From Neurospora tetrasperma FGSC 2508 (taxonomy: Eukaryota > Ascomycota > Sordariomycetes > Sordariales > Sordariaceae): a DNA stretch of 64,000 bases. A program made the translations under genes and the position numbers. Positions 10,222-20,033 of the stretch are shown here, in pieces; the stretch's first letter is position 1; each line of letters starts with the position of its first letter. The stretch covers positions 62,001 to 126,000 of the forward strand of contig NW_009799100.1 of NCBI RefSeq assembly GCF_000213175.1. Direction: 5' to 3'. The notes beneath the pieces were generated by a model. The model was given only the letters and a program-made list of their open reading frames with translations. It searched no databases and was not told where the DNA came from.

Positions 10222-12594
10222 TTTGGGCAATTGGTAGAGTTCAGTCTGTTTAATTTCGGTGTCGGGTTTGTCAAAGTGATGCGGATCGGTTGCGAAAGAA
10301 GGTTCGCGATGGCCGATGACTGATGACTGTAACCCCTGAGTCTTGGCTTTGTTGACTTTTCTGTTCGTGGCGAATCGAACTGGATTCCACTCGATACAGT
10401 AACGCGATGGGTCGGACAGAGCTTTGTTCACGGCAGTGAGAGGAATATGAAGAGATCGCAAACAGTATTATTTATTGACTGTCTAAATGCTGCGAGACTG
10501 ATGAGTCGACTGGAACAAACAGTAAACATATCCAGTTGTATTATAACAAAAAGTGGAAGCGGTCTGTTTATGAAAAAGACAACAATGGAAAGATCTGACA
10601 TGTCATCTTGGGGACCAAGTCCAGGCCCTTTTAACGGTGAACCCTAACCCCATGACAGTCAACGACAGGCTCGGTCGCTTCCGTGATGCCCCGATGGCTC
10701 CACACCTGACAGAAGTCCGTTGAGATGAGTGGTCCGTTCAGAGATCCTCCAGTCTTCCCCAGATCTTGGCGTGCGTAAAAACGAACAACAACAACTGAAA
10801 CATTGGAGATTCCTGAGCGAAGACATCGAATGGTCGTTGACATGAATTTCGTTTTTGACATTTAAATGGTTCTCTTGACTCCGGAAGTCATGCAGGGCTG
10901 TTCACCTGACCTGAAGAAATCGATGAAACCCTGAGCGGTGCAAGTACCTACTATTGTCGCTTCAACAAGGAAACCTTTCTCATGAACCCCTACCAACTTC
11001 AAGACTGATTCAGTTGATGATCTATCCACGCGAAATGTCCTCTGAAAGGATCGAAGGTAAGTGTATGTGCAAAGGGCACAATTGGGTAACAACCAAGGAC
11101 TGTTCCGAAAAAGATTGACAATTGTCCCGAAAACTGGCGAACAATCCAGTTTGTTCGGTATTGGCTCCGGCCGATCACGGAGACGGGAAAGGTCAACAAC
11201 CACAAGAAAACACACGAGATTTTCGCTTGGTGCTTGGCATAGAGGCAGGCATGGGTCGATAGTAGGGTTATTGTAAACCCGAAGTAGAAGAAAAATCACA
11301 GAGTATAAAGGTAGAGATAGCCACACACGAAAAACAAGACCTGGTAAGGAACAAGTTAAAAAAAAAAATATGATTAGTTTAAAAGGCGATGAAAGGCGTC
11401 AAATTAAAAGAGCGCCGGGAAGACGACGATGCTTTTGATGGTGTGATTATTGGAAAGAACCCTCTTGAGAGTCACGTGATAGGTAGCAGGATTGACCAAT
11501 CATAGCTCCGATCACGGGCACTTCTCCACACACGTTTGTTTTACCAGCACGGTAAGGTACCTATATACCTCTAGTCTACAATTTATGCAGCTGAGAGCCA
11601 AAATGAGGGACGAGGCGACAACGTTCGCGGAAACGAGGACAACGTGAATATATCAATTGATCCCGCCAGTAACGCCCATCTGTTATGTGGTATGTATATA
11701 GCCCTTGTAGCCCTTCAGTGTAGGTAGGAGCACAAATGATTGTCTTACATTGAAAAACAGCTAGCTGAGGTGTGCGGCCTGCCCACGTTTTACACAACAC
11801 CACGCTCTCGTCAGATTTCAGATGTCAGATCTGTAAGTACTGTACTGTCTTTTTAGGTACATGTGTACAGAAAAAGATTGCCCAGCTGCGTCCCCTCGTC
11901 CCCAACCACACAGGATATTCTTTCGTCCAACGCCATGGGATCAGATAGTTCCCTAATCCGCCATCTTTTTTTCTTCCATGACAAAAGAACCCAAAATGGG
12001 CCACGCGTCGATGGTGCTCACCATTTCAACAAACAAACATCAACACTTATGTCCAAGATAACAATGATGGCATCCGCCAGAATGGACCTTACTGTGGTCG
12101 GAAGGAGGATGACACAAACCAATAGTGGGCGATAGGTGCCCCTGGCCGGCGGGGCTCGCCTACCACAATCCAGGAAGGTGATAAAAGATTGTCGAGACAT
12201 CCGCGCCGCCACGAGCCATGCCTTGCCGATAACCGGACCCGGTGAGACAATCCAGCGCTGCTTGGAGGGTTGCGTTGGTGATCCCGGCCCCAGGGATTCT
12301 CTCGCTGCCGTGCAACGGGGCACAGGCTGCACAAGGCCCGCTGATATCCAATAGGTTCGCCCACCTGCCCCTTCACTACCACGCTGTCGCAGCGCAGATA
12401 AGCTAACGCATGTGCCCAGGCCTTGGCCACCGATCGACATGAGATTGCTGTGCTGGGGCTGCAAGGAACGAGACACAAAAAGTTCCTTGATATAAAAACC
12501 GAGTGTGGACGTCGGTCGAACGCGGTTCCGAGTCTGTTCGTGTCTGGTTCCTCTTCCTCACCTCGACCCTCTCCCTAACCCGAGTCACTTCACG
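10222..12594. other. Long divergent intergenic region
   Basis: It separates the ZIP gene (-) from the 5'-nucleotidase (+). It contains a poly-A run near 11360, a CACGTG at about 11475 and one TACCTCTA copy at 11566-11573. ORFs up to about 150 codons (such as 10862-11326 and 12018-12476 on the minus strand) have no recognisable domain, and in several cases are open in more than one frame. I see no supportable gene. Confidence 0.5.
12491..12498 (+). promoter_or_regulatory. TATA box of the 5'-nucleotidase gene
   Basis: TATAAAAA stands 104 bp before the chosen ATG. A pyrimidine-rich leader (TCTGGTTCCTCTTCCTCACC) follows, as is common for fungal transcripts. It supports starting at 12595 rather than at the upstream in-frame ATG at 12505, which sits almost on the TATA box. 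Confidence 0.55.
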
Positions 12595-14298
12595 ATGGCG
12601 TCTCTCGGCAAGCTCCTCTCGGCGGCGGGCCTGCTACTCTTGGGCGGCCATGGCATGTTGGCTTCGGCCGAGGACCACCTGATCAGCGAGCGCAAGCTCT
12701 CCAAGCGCTTCATCGACGAGAAGGGCAACTACAACATCTCCTTCTATCACATCAACGATGTCCACGCCCATCTCGATCAGTTCTCCTCCTCCGGCACCGA
12801 CTGCACCAACCCGGCCAAGGGCTGCTACGGCGGTTATTCCCGCGTCAAAACCATCATCAACGAGACCCGGCCTTCGCACAAGGACTCTCTCGTCCTCAAC
12901 TGTGGCGATGAGTTTCAGGGCACCATGTTCTTCTCCTACTACGGCGGCGAGAAGATCGCCGAGACCCTCAACCAGATCGGCTTCGACGGCATGACGCTGG
13001 GCAACCACGAGTGGGACAAGGGTGACGAAGTGCTCGGCCAGTTCCTCGAGAACCTCACCTTCCCCATCATCTCGGCCAACGTCTTCTCCGACAACGCGCG
13101 CCTCAACCGCACCATCAAGCCCTACCACATCTACGAGGAGTATGACCTCGCCATCATCGGCGTCACCACCGAGACCGTACCCTCCATCTCCTCGCCCGGC
13201 CCGGGTACCAAGTTCACCGACGCCATCCAGGCCGTCCAGGACACCATCGATCACATCCGTTCCACCACCTCCATCAAGCGCATTGCCGCCATCACGCACA
13301 TTGGGTACGACGAGGACCAGCGACTCGCCAAGGAAACCACGGGTCTCTACCTCATTATGGGCGGCCACAGTCACACCCCTCTCGGCGACTTCCCCGGTGC
13401 CGTGGGTCCTTACCCGACCATTGTCAAGAACAAGGACGGCGATGAGGTATTCATTGTTACCGCCTACCGCTGGGGCGAGTACCTCGGCTACATCGACGTC
13501 ACCTACGACGCCGACGGCAAGATCCTCGAGTACCACGGCGGTCCGATCCACCTGACCAACACCACCAAGCAAGACGAGGATCTCCAGAAGCAAATTGACG
13601 CGTGGCGCGTGCCCTTCGAGGAGTACTCCAAGCAGGTGGTCGGCACCAGCAATGTCGTTCTCGAGCAGTCCACCTGCCAGTCCAAGGAGTGCACCTTTGG
13701 CGACTTCATTTGCGACGCCATGCTTGACTACCGCCTGAACGCTTCCACCGATGGTCTCGCCCCCTCGTTCGCCCTCACCAACTCCGGTGGTATTCGTGCC
13801 TCGATTGACGTTGGACCCATTACCCGCGGCGAGGTCCTCACGGCTTTCCCCTTCGGCAACGCCGTCGTCGAAATTACCCTCTCCGGCCAGCAACTGTGGG
13901 ACGTCCTCGCCGGCATTGTCGCCCGTGTCAACAAGGCAAACGGCAAGGCCGTCACATCTTTCCTCCAGGTCTCCCGCGGCATCAAGATCGAGTACCAACC
14001 TACTAACTCTCCCGATAACGGCGTCGGCACCCTTGCGGCCGTTACTATTGGCGGCGAGAAGCTGGACTTGACGAAGCAGTACAAGGTGGTCACCATTGAC
14101 TTCGTCGCTGGTGGAGGAGACAACTTCTTTGCTGAAGCGATCAGCAACTTGGTGGTGTTGGATACCTTGGATGAGGTCCTGGTGAACTACATCAAGGAGA
14201 AGACGCCGGTGGATGTGCAGTTGGAGGGCCGTATTGCTCCCTACAGCAAGTGTGGTGGACGCAAGAAGTCTCAGAAGGCAAGAAGGGAGAGGGAGTAA
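12595..14298 (+). CDS. Secreted 5'-nucleotidase
   Basis: A 567-residue intronless protein. The N-terminus MASLGKLLSAAGLLLLGGHG is a signal peptide. The calcineurin-like metallophosphatase domain shows all metal motifs in order: FYHINDVHAHLD, NCGDEFQGT, LGNHEWDKG, AITHIGYD and MGGHSHTPL. The C-terminal substrate domain has LTNSGGIRASIDVG, ITRGEVLTAFPFGN and DFVAGGGDNFF. It should remove phosphate from extracellular nucleotides (AMP to adenosine), salvaging phosphate and nucleosides. The C-terminus is basic (CGGRKKSQKARRERE) with no hydrophobic tail, so unlike animal CD73 it is not GPI-anchored and is probably released or held in the wall. The start was chosen because it begins the signal peptide and follows the TATA box at a normal distance. 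Confidence 0.93.
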   Translation: MASLGKLLSAAGLLLLGGHGMLASAEDHLISERKLSKRFIDEKGNYNISFYHINDVHAHLDQFSSSGTDCTNPAKGCYGGYSRVKTIINETRPSHKDSLVLNCGDEFQGTMFFSYYGGEKIAETLNQIGFDGMTLGNHEWDKGDEVLGQFLENLTFPIISANVFSDNARLNRTIKPYHIYEEYDLAIIGVTTETVPSISSPGPGTKFTDAIQAVQDTIDHIRSTTSIKRIAAITHIGYDEDQRLAKETTGLYLIMGGHSHTPLGDFPGAVGPYPTIVKNKDGDEVFIVTAYRWGEYLGYIDVTYDADGKILEYHGGPIHLTNTTKQDEDLQKQIDAWRVPFEEYSKQVVGTSNVVLEQSTCQSKECTFGDFICDAMLDYRLNASTDGLAPSFALTNSGGIRASIDVGPITRGEVLTAFPFGNAVVEITLSGQQLWDVLAGIVARVNKANGKAVTSFLQVSRGIKIEYQPTNSPDNGVGTLAAVTIGGEKLDLTKQYKVVTIDFVAGGGDNFFAEAISNLVVLDTLDEVLVNYIKEKTPVDVQLEGRIAPYSKCGGRKKSQKARRERE

Positions 14299-14338
14299 GG
14301 GGGTGTACTACCTACCAATGAACTTGTATCGTAATGAT

Positions 14339-14354
14339 TAGAGGATTACCTCTA
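14339..14354. repeat. TAGAGG-ATTA-CCTCTA inverted repeat
   Basis: A perfect 6-bp stem with a 4-nt loop, 40 bp after the nucleotidase stop codon. Its right arm is one of the TACCTCTA copies scattered through the window. It may fold in the 3' UTR; a role in 3'-end formation is only a guess. Confidence 0.5.
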
Positions 14355-14689
14355 GATGATGTAATGTGTTGTCTTGAGTTTTAATGAGCGTGTTCCACTG
14401 CAAAGAAAAGAAAGCGACGAAGTGTGTGATATACCCCCGGCAGCCCTCCATGCTAGGAGGGACCTCGCTTCACAAGCTAGAAATGCCATTTTCATATATT
14501 CATGGCAAGAGATCACAGTTGGGACGCACAATCAATTCCACTGTGACGAACCGTTACAAGCACAGGAGTATATCGCTGGGATGAACAATAAGCAACGGTA
14601 GTAGTAGCCAAAAGGTACTGATCGATTGTAGAAGCTATTGCTTGCTGAAGAGCCATAATAACGAAGGCCGGGAGGCCTTCTTATATACT

Positions 14690-14697
14690 GGCTTTCA
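14690..14697 (-). promoter_or_regulatory. LTR TATA box
   Basis: On the minus strand this reads TATATAAG and is followed at once by a GAAGGCC...GGCCTTC hairpin, the expected place for the LTR transcription start. It faces the 3' end of the 5'-nucleotidase gene, so it could drive antisense RNA. Confidence 0.5.
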
Positions 14698-14712
14698 GCC
14701 GGTCCCGTAGTC

Positions 14713-14768
14713 CCGTTATTCGGGCCCTCGGGTCCGTCCCGTAGTCCCGATATTCGGGACTCCGGGAC
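14713..14768. repeat. GC-rich tandem repeat inside the LTR
   Basis: Two near-copies of a unit of about 31-33 bp that begins CCCGTAGTCCCG and contains ATTCGGG. Each unit has self-complementary CCCGAA/TTCGGG-type segments, giving small hairpins. It lies upstream of the TATA box in the U3 part of the LTR, where enhancer repeats are commonly found. Confidence 0.55.
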
Positions 14769-14820
14769 CCTTCTAATTGGTCAATCTATCTATACTCGTT
14801 GGTTGGATCGTAACATCCAC

Positions 14821-15719
14821 CCCATCCGGTTTTTGTGGCTGGAAATCTGAAGAATGATTTTGCAGAAAGATACCTACCTCAGCCCGAGAAGAGACCGGCC
14901 GGAGCTATACGCTAGAGAAGAAAAGAGACATAGAAAACTGCTCCGGAAAAGCCTCTTGTGCAGCGGATCGCGAAGCCTGGGTACCTCTAGGCCTTTTATC
15001 TCGTGGTGGGTAAAAATCTCCACGTCCTCAAGCGTGGCAAGTATGTGTCGTTTTCTTTCTTTAGCATGTGGATGACACTCTTTCATGTCAAGATGGGGTT
15101 CTGGCCCTTTGGTATTTTGCAATTCTGACTTCCACCCAGGCTCCAGGGGCGCAATTTCCTCAAGTCTATCCAACGATGGCAATATATGGAAGTCTTCCTT
15201 CAAATTCCCCATCCTCCACCAGCCCCTTCCTTCCACCAGACCAAAAACTCGACAAAATGCCCACTCACAATGATACCTGGAGAATGACCAGAAGAATATC
15301 TGGGAGAAGAACTAAAAATGGAGGGAGAAAAAAAAAAATTTGAAAAAAAGAGAAGGTGGAAAAGGTTTCTATCGCGAATCGAACAGGGAACGTAGAGCAA
15401 CTGGAAGGGAGTAGTAGAGCCCTATTTGCATAGCCGGAAGACGCCAGTTACAAGAAACTATCCCAGAGGGGGCCCAGCTCAGTTACTTTGTCAATCGTAC
15501 TGGTTCTAATCATTTGTAGTGTATACATCATAGGGTAGTACGGTGACCAGCCCAGCCTGAGGCGGCAGTATCCCTCTGGGCCTAACCCTGGTGGAATTGC
15601 AGACGGGAAGCTGCGCACCATACCGCTCGACCACTGTCCCTTTCCGATAGACCTGCCTCAAAGCTTTGACTAAATACCTACCTGTAACCCTCCAGTGTCT
15701 ACATGTACCTACTAGGCAC
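14821..15719. other. Intergenic region after the LTR
   Basis: It includes a TACCTCTA copy at 14982-14989 and a poly-A run near 15330. Short ORFs here lack any recognisable domain, and a tRNA-like GTTCGATTC on the minus strand near 15370 cannot be folded into a tRNA. Nothing else was seen. Confidence 0.5.
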
Positions 15720-16265
15720 CTAGGTATGATACAGTCCCCAATTAACCGCAAACTTGTTACTTCTCAACGCCAACTGAAAACACTCCATCGTCCCTTTACT
15801 CCCCACCTTGGCATCCCATTTCACCCACTTCTTCCCATTCTTGCCCGTAGCCACCCGATTTCCGCCCTGGTGAATGATCATGGCCTCGGTGTACTCAACA
15901 ATCTGGATTAAATCGATATTTCCTATCTGTGTCAAGGTCCCTGCCAACGTGCCCTTGGCAGTCTCAACACCGATGACGCAGGACCCATACGAGGCGATGA
16001 CCGTCTGGCGGCCTGACCAGAATGTCCACGACCCGCCCGAGTCGATGTTGGCGCGTAGTTGGAGACAGTCGCCCCATTTGGGGGAGGCGCTGGAGGATTG
16101 GTCGATGGCGGGGGAGAAGTTGAGGCATGCCCAGTGCTTGTCGTCACGGGTGGTGAGGGTGGTGGCGTTGGTGAGAGGGTCAGAGGAGACTTCGGCGGCA
16201 GGGAGGGCAGTGGTGGTGGTTGCTGCTAGAGCGAGAAAGAGGGCGAGGAGGGTGGTAAGGATCAT
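15720..16265 (-). CDS. Small secreted Hce2/Ecp2-like protein
   Basis: A 181-residue intronless protein. The signal peptide begins MILTTLLALFLALAATTTTA, which is why the start at 16265 was preferred over the in-frame ATG at 16352. The mature part has four cysteines in the pattern of the Hce2 domain (homologues of Cladosporium fulvum Ecp2): WGDCLQLRANI, then GGSWTFW, IASYGSCVIGVE, a GNIDLIQIVE helix, and KGTMECFQL. In plant pathogens such proteins are apoplastic effectors, but the domain is widespread in saprotrophs, where its role is unknown. The match is by pattern only. The Cys pairs C1-C4 and C2-C3 would be my guess for disulfides. Confidence 0.62.
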   Translation of the reverse strand: MILTTLLALFLALAATTTTALPAAEVSSDPLTNATTLTTRDDKHWACLNFSPAIDQSSSASPKWGDCLQLRANIDSGGSWTFWSGRQTVIASYGSCVIGVETAKGTLAGTLTQIGNIDLIQIVEYTEAMIIHQGGNRVATGKNGKKWVKWDAKVGSKGTMECFQLALRSNKFAVNWGLYHT

Positions 16266-16994
16266 TTTGTTGGTTGTGGTCTCGTAATTACTTAACTGCG
16301 GTGGTTGTGCTGGATGAATGAGGTTGTTGGAGCTGGGAATAGGAGGTGTCATGATCTCAGGTTTGGACGAAGGTTAGTAGGGATTTATACCTGCACCATA
16401 TAGCTGTCTGGTGGTACTCCTCCTTGAAGCATTATACAAAACAACAAAGACGCCACAAAAGGACTGCACCTGCTATTGTTTGTAGCGGGAAGAGCGGGAC
16501 GACCCTTTGAAACCCAACAAAGCGCCACTCGTTTCCTTGACTACCTGCCTCTACCTACCTACCGTACCTAACATTGTAATTCGAGAAAATCTTCGGCTGA
16601 TGCGTTCCAGTGTTATTGGTCTAGGTCTTTCAACTGCGGAAAGTAGATTGTTGTTGGGTCTTGGGACCAGATCACAAGTTGGATGTCTGATAGAACACTG
16701 CGTGTCAGCACTTGAACCACGAGGTAAGGGAGACAAAAGGTTCGGGAAATGAACCAACAACACAAGCCAACAAGAGCCGGGGTCCTAACCGCCCCAAGAA
16801 GCGGCAAGAAGACCTTGTGCATCTCATCCACTGCAATCTGCCTCGTCAATCGGGTGAAAAAAGCCATGTAAAAGGACATCCCATTGCCTGTTATTCTAAA
16901 CCTTTGAACTTTTTTTTGGAGTACCCAACCAACCCAAACTGTTTCCTGCATTGCTCTAACATCACATCACATTCCGTGCCCACAACCCATCAAA
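16266..16994. other. Upstream region of the Hce2-like gene / TTC27 3' region
   Basis: It should hold the promoter of the secreted-protein gene and the TTC27 3' UTR. A run of CTACC repeats stands near 16545-16570. No gene was seen. Confidence 0.5.
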
Positions 16995-19900
16995 TCAACG
17001 CCGCTTATAGCCCTCCAACAACGACTCCAACCTCTCCCACGGTTCACTGCCCTCCCACGCCTCCCTCGCCTTGCCCTGAACACTCTTAATCGCAAGTCTC
17101 GCCTTCCCCTTCCACTTCTCTCCAATCTCCGGCACCCCCTCCCCAAAATTTTCCAACAACTCAACATACTCCACGACCTGTGTCACGAACGCATCCCAAG
17201 CCTTCGGGTCCACCAACCAGCTCTTCTCATTCCCTTCGCCCATCCCCGCAGATGGAAGCAGTCCACTACCAGCCGACGCAATGCCCACCATCGCGCGAAA
17301 GGCGCGTTCAGCCGCGTCAATGGCACCCGCATAATCGCGCCTCCAGTAGCGCGCCGTCTCGAGCAGTTTCCAGAGCTCGTGTCTCTTGGTGATCAGCGGC
17401 GCGACTTGTTTCTCCAGCAACTCGCAGACGGCGCGCTCCTGGCTGCCGCGGGGCGGGTCGTACACCCCTTCTTTAATGGGCACCTCCTTATTGAAGACGC
17501 ACTCGCGCAAAAGCAAGTGCAAAACGGCAATGTCGAGGGCGTCTTCGGAGGCCCGGATCTTGATGATGTGGTTTAGAGCCAGGATGATCTCGGAGACGGC
17601 AGGCGGGCGCACGCGCGAAGCAAGGGTGATGACGTTGTCCCAGATGCGCCAGTTGTCGTTGGCAATGGAGGCGCCGCGCTTGTAAGCCGCTAGGGATTGA
17701 GACAAGAGAGTGGCGGGAGAGCGCTTGCTAGGGTCGGTTTGGGATTGCTCGGGGTTGGCGATGCAGGTGTCGTCTTCGTCGGGGAGGACCTCGTCGGAAA
17801 GGGACTTCTTGATGGGTTCGGCGGCGAGAGCGGCGGCTTCACGCTCGGCTTTGAGTTCTTTGACGCGCTCGACGTAGAGAGAGTAGAGAGCTGAGCCGAG
17901 GTTGGACCACGTGCGGGCGTCTTCACCGCCGGCGAGGTTGTCAGCGACTGCGATACCGCGGCTGAAGGACTCGGCAGCTTCGGCAAAGTCGCCTAGGCGG
18001 AGAGAGATGTCGCCCAGGCGGTTCCAAAGCTCGGAAGACATGCGGTTAACGACAACGGCCTTGCGGTAGGCATCGCGGGCTTTGAAGATCTGCTGCTTGG
18101 ACAGCCAGTACTCGCCCAACGACTTCTGCGCTCTGGCGTACCGTTGACCGGAAATCTCCCAAGCACGCTCGTAATGCTCTGGCTTGTCCTCCATTTCACC
18201 AAGAATGCAGAACAGACGAGGCGCGTTGGGGGGAGGAGGCACACGCTCAGGACCCTGGAAGTCGGCCTCCTTGAAGTTGGAGATATCCAGCGTCTCTTTC
18301 TCAACCTCATCGTCCGCCTCGGCATCTTCCTCAGCAGTGGTGACACCCGTGCGGTGGAACAACCGCCACCTGACAATGGCCTTACCCTTCTCCTCACCAC
18401 CCGCTCCACGGCCGTCTTCGTCGTCGTGACGGGCGTTGGCAGCAAGACAGAGGGCGACTTCGGCCCAGAGGCGAAGACGCTTGAAGATCTCGAGGGCCGA
18501 TACCAGCGAACCAACTCCAGCCCACGAGTAGGCCAACTCGGACTCCAGATGCCATCTGGGCGGCGAGCTGAGAGCGTGGATGTACTGCAGACGGACATGT
18601 GCCGGCGCCGAATCCTCGGGCTTAGCAGCGGGGAAAAAGGAAGTGGGCTTGCTGGCAGCAGCCGCCTTGTCCTCGATGACTTCTCCATCGGCCGAGATCT
18701 TGATGGCCGGGACGTCGGACTTCTCCTCCTCCTTCTCGTTGGACTCAGAGGTGGGAGAAGCCGCAGTGGTGTCGACAATTACCTGATCAACCACGGCCTG
18801 CATCTGGAGGACACCGCGCTCGATGGTCCTGGAGCGATGCATCTCGATGCGCGACCTTACGAGCAGGGCTTGCGTGTAGATCTGCCAGTTGGTGCTCTTG
18901 TCGTTGATGACTCTCACGGCAAAAGGCAAGACCTCCTCGGAGGTCAGGGAATCGCTAGGGCTGAAGGCGTCCTTGAGCGTGGCCTCGGTCAGCAGGATGA
19001 TCTGATCCAGCGGAGAAAGCTGGGGTTGCGCATCGGGCTCGAGGTCCTTGAGTTCCGCAGGAAGGCCAGTCTTGTCGTCTGTTTCGCCGTGTTTTCCCAG
19101 CTCGCCCTTGGTGAACTGCAGGTCGTCCAACAGAGTGTCGTCGTTGAGTTCCACGGCCTTGGGCTTGGCGTCTGTCTCCTCGTCCTCCTTCTTCTCCTCC
19201 GAACTCTTGGCAAGAACCACAAGCTGACTCGTGGCCTTTTCCTGGAACTTGGTCCTCTTTCCGAGCGCACCGCTCAACATGTACTGGAACTTGTTGACCT
19301 CGGCCGCCTTTTGAATCGCTTCCTTCGCCTTTACATCTTGTCCCAACATGATGTGCACATTGGCCTTTTCGACCAGCCACTTGACTTCCATCTCCTTGTT
19401 GTCCTTCCCTGTGACTTCCCCTTGGACAACCTCCAATCCTTGCTCAATCTTTCCCTGCAAGCTCGGCACCTCGCACCATTGCAGAATCTTGTTGAAGATG
19501 CTCCCTGGTCCCAAGCTAGGCTGGGTGATGAGCTTGTAATGCCAGACATCAACCCTCAACTTCAACCACTCCAGCGGCTCGCCTTCCAATCCCTTGACCT
19601 CCGCTTCCTCTCCCAATTGCGTGCTGAGGACCCATCGTGCCAGGCCGAACAGTTCAATGGAGGGAATGTACTGATAAACCGACACGCCATCGACGTCGAG
19701 AGACGAGAAGCAAAGTTTGCGAGTTTGTTGAAGGGGCTTGCTCTTGGAAGTTTTGCTGGATGCTGCGGTGGTGAACTCGTCCTCGACTTGGGCAAGACCA
19801 TCGGGAACAGGGCCGGTGACGTTTATTTGCAGGAAGGTGTTGAATGCTGAGAGGGCGACGGCAAGTTTGTCCTGGACTGGTGTGTCGACGACATTCTGCT

Positions 19901-20033
19901 GCTGTGATTCGGAGTCGTAGAGGGTGTTGACGTATGACTTGATGAGCGTCTTTGCGGGCTCGGTGGTGAGGACGGGGACGTAGTGGCCTGAGCGGACCTG
20001 GTCGAGCAGGCTTGTCGTCGTGGTGTCCGTCAT
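16995..20033 (-). CDS. TPR protein, TTC27/Emw1 family
   Basis: A 1012-residue intronless protein. The central and C-terminal parts match the TTC27 family (yeast Emw1, essential and linked to cell-wall integrity): ELAYSWAGVGSLVSALEIF and LRLWAEVALCLA, then a run of TPR helices around residues 610-740 with KSLGEYWLSKQQIFKARDAY, SSELWNRLGDISLRLGDFAE and ARTWSNLGSALYSLY. The N-terminal half is helical with acidic linkers (EEKKEDEETDAKPK). The protein probably scaffolds other proteins; no catalytic motif is seen. The start at 20033 is the first ATG of the long ORF. It is about 160 residues longer than the human protein, mostly through low-complexity inserts. Confidence 0.87.
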   Translation of the reverse strand: MTDTTTTSLLDQVRSGHYVPVLTTEPAKTLIKSYVNTLYDSESQQQNVVDTPVQDKLAVALSAFNTFLQINVTGPVPDGLAQVEDEFTTAASSKTSKSKPLQQTRKLCFSSLDVDGVSVYQYIPSIELFGLARWVLSTQLGEEAEVKGLEGEPLEWLKLRVDVWHYKLITQPSLGPGSIFNKILQWCEVPSLQGKIEQGLEVVQGEVTGKDNKEMEVKWLVEKANVHIMLGQDVKAKEAIQKAAEVNKFQYMLSGALGKRTKFQEKATSQLVVLAKSSEEKKEDEETDAKPKAVELNDDTLLDDLQFTKGELGKHGETDDKTGLPAELKDLEPDAQPQLSPLDQIILLTEATLKDAFSPSDSLTSEEVLPFAVRVINDKSTNWQIYTQALLVRSRIEMHRSRTIERGVLQMQAVVDQVIVDTTAASPTSESNEKEEEKSDVPAIKISADGEVIEDKAAAASKPTSFFPAAKPEDSAPAHVRLQYIHALSSPPRWHLESELAYSWAGVGSLVSALEIFKRLRLWAEVALCLAANARHDDEDGRGAGGEEKGKAIVRWRLFHRTGVTTAEEDAEADDEVEKETLDISNFKEADFQGPERVPPPPNAPRLFCILGEMEDKPEHYERAWEISGQRYARAQKSLGEYWLSKQQIFKARDAYRKAVVVNRMSSELWNRLGDISLRLGDFAEAAESFSRGIAVADNLAGGEDARTWSNLGSALYSLYVERVKELKAEREAAALAAEPIKKSLSDEVLPDEDDTCIANPEQSQTDPSKRSPATLLSQSLAAYKRGASIANDNWRIWDNVITLASRVRPPAVSEIILALNHIIKIRASEDALDIAVLHLLLRECVFNKEVPIKEGVYDPPRGSQERAVCELLEKQVAPLITKRHELWKLLETARYWRRDYAGAIDAAERAFRAMVGIASAGSGLLPSAGMGEGNEKSWLVDPKAWDAFVTQVVEYVELLENFGEGVPEIGEKWKGKARLAIKSVQGKAREAWEGSEPWERLESLLEGYKRR

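Larger units (their letters stand above)
14394..14820 (-). mobile_element. Solo LTR with 5-bp target duplication
   Basis: The element runs from 14399 (TGCAAAG...) to 14815 (...GATCGTAACA), 417 bp, so it has the TG...CA ends of retroviral-type LTRs. It is flanked on both sides by the same pentamer, TCCAC (14394-14398 and 14816-14820). Read on the minus strand it starts TGTTACGATCC, contains a TATATAAG box and a GC-rich tandem repeat, and ends TTTCTTTGCA. No primer-binding site, coding region or second LTR is present, so it is a solo LTR left by recombination between two LTRs. The tidy target duplication points to a fairly recent insertion. The bases do not look heavily RIP-mutated. The superfamily (Copia or Gypsy) cannot be told from the LTR alone. 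Confidence 0.8.

Noticed and set aside
10862-11326. A 154-codon minus-strand ORF rich in hydrophobic residues
   Set aside because: No family likeness, no promoter or splice signals, and its composition matches the surrounding AT-richer spacer.
12018-12476. Overlapping ORFs of 129 and 152 codons on the minus strand before the 5'-nucleotidase
   Set aside because: They overlap in two frames, have no domain or splice context and lie over the promoter of the nucleotidase.
12634-13998. A 454-codon minus-strand ORF opposite the 5'-nucleotidase
   Set aside because: It is the antisense shadow of a GC-rich gene with a strong codon bias; the plus strand has all the family motifs.
15366-15382. A GTTCGATTC-like tRNA T-arm on the minus strand; similar ones near 10375 and 42215
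   Set aside because: No matching stems or A-box at the right distance; none folds as a tRNA.
18144-19850. A 568-codon plus-strand ORF opposite the TTC27-like gene
   Set aside because: Antisense shadow; Leu/Gly/Arg-rich with no domain, while the minus strand has TPR repeats.
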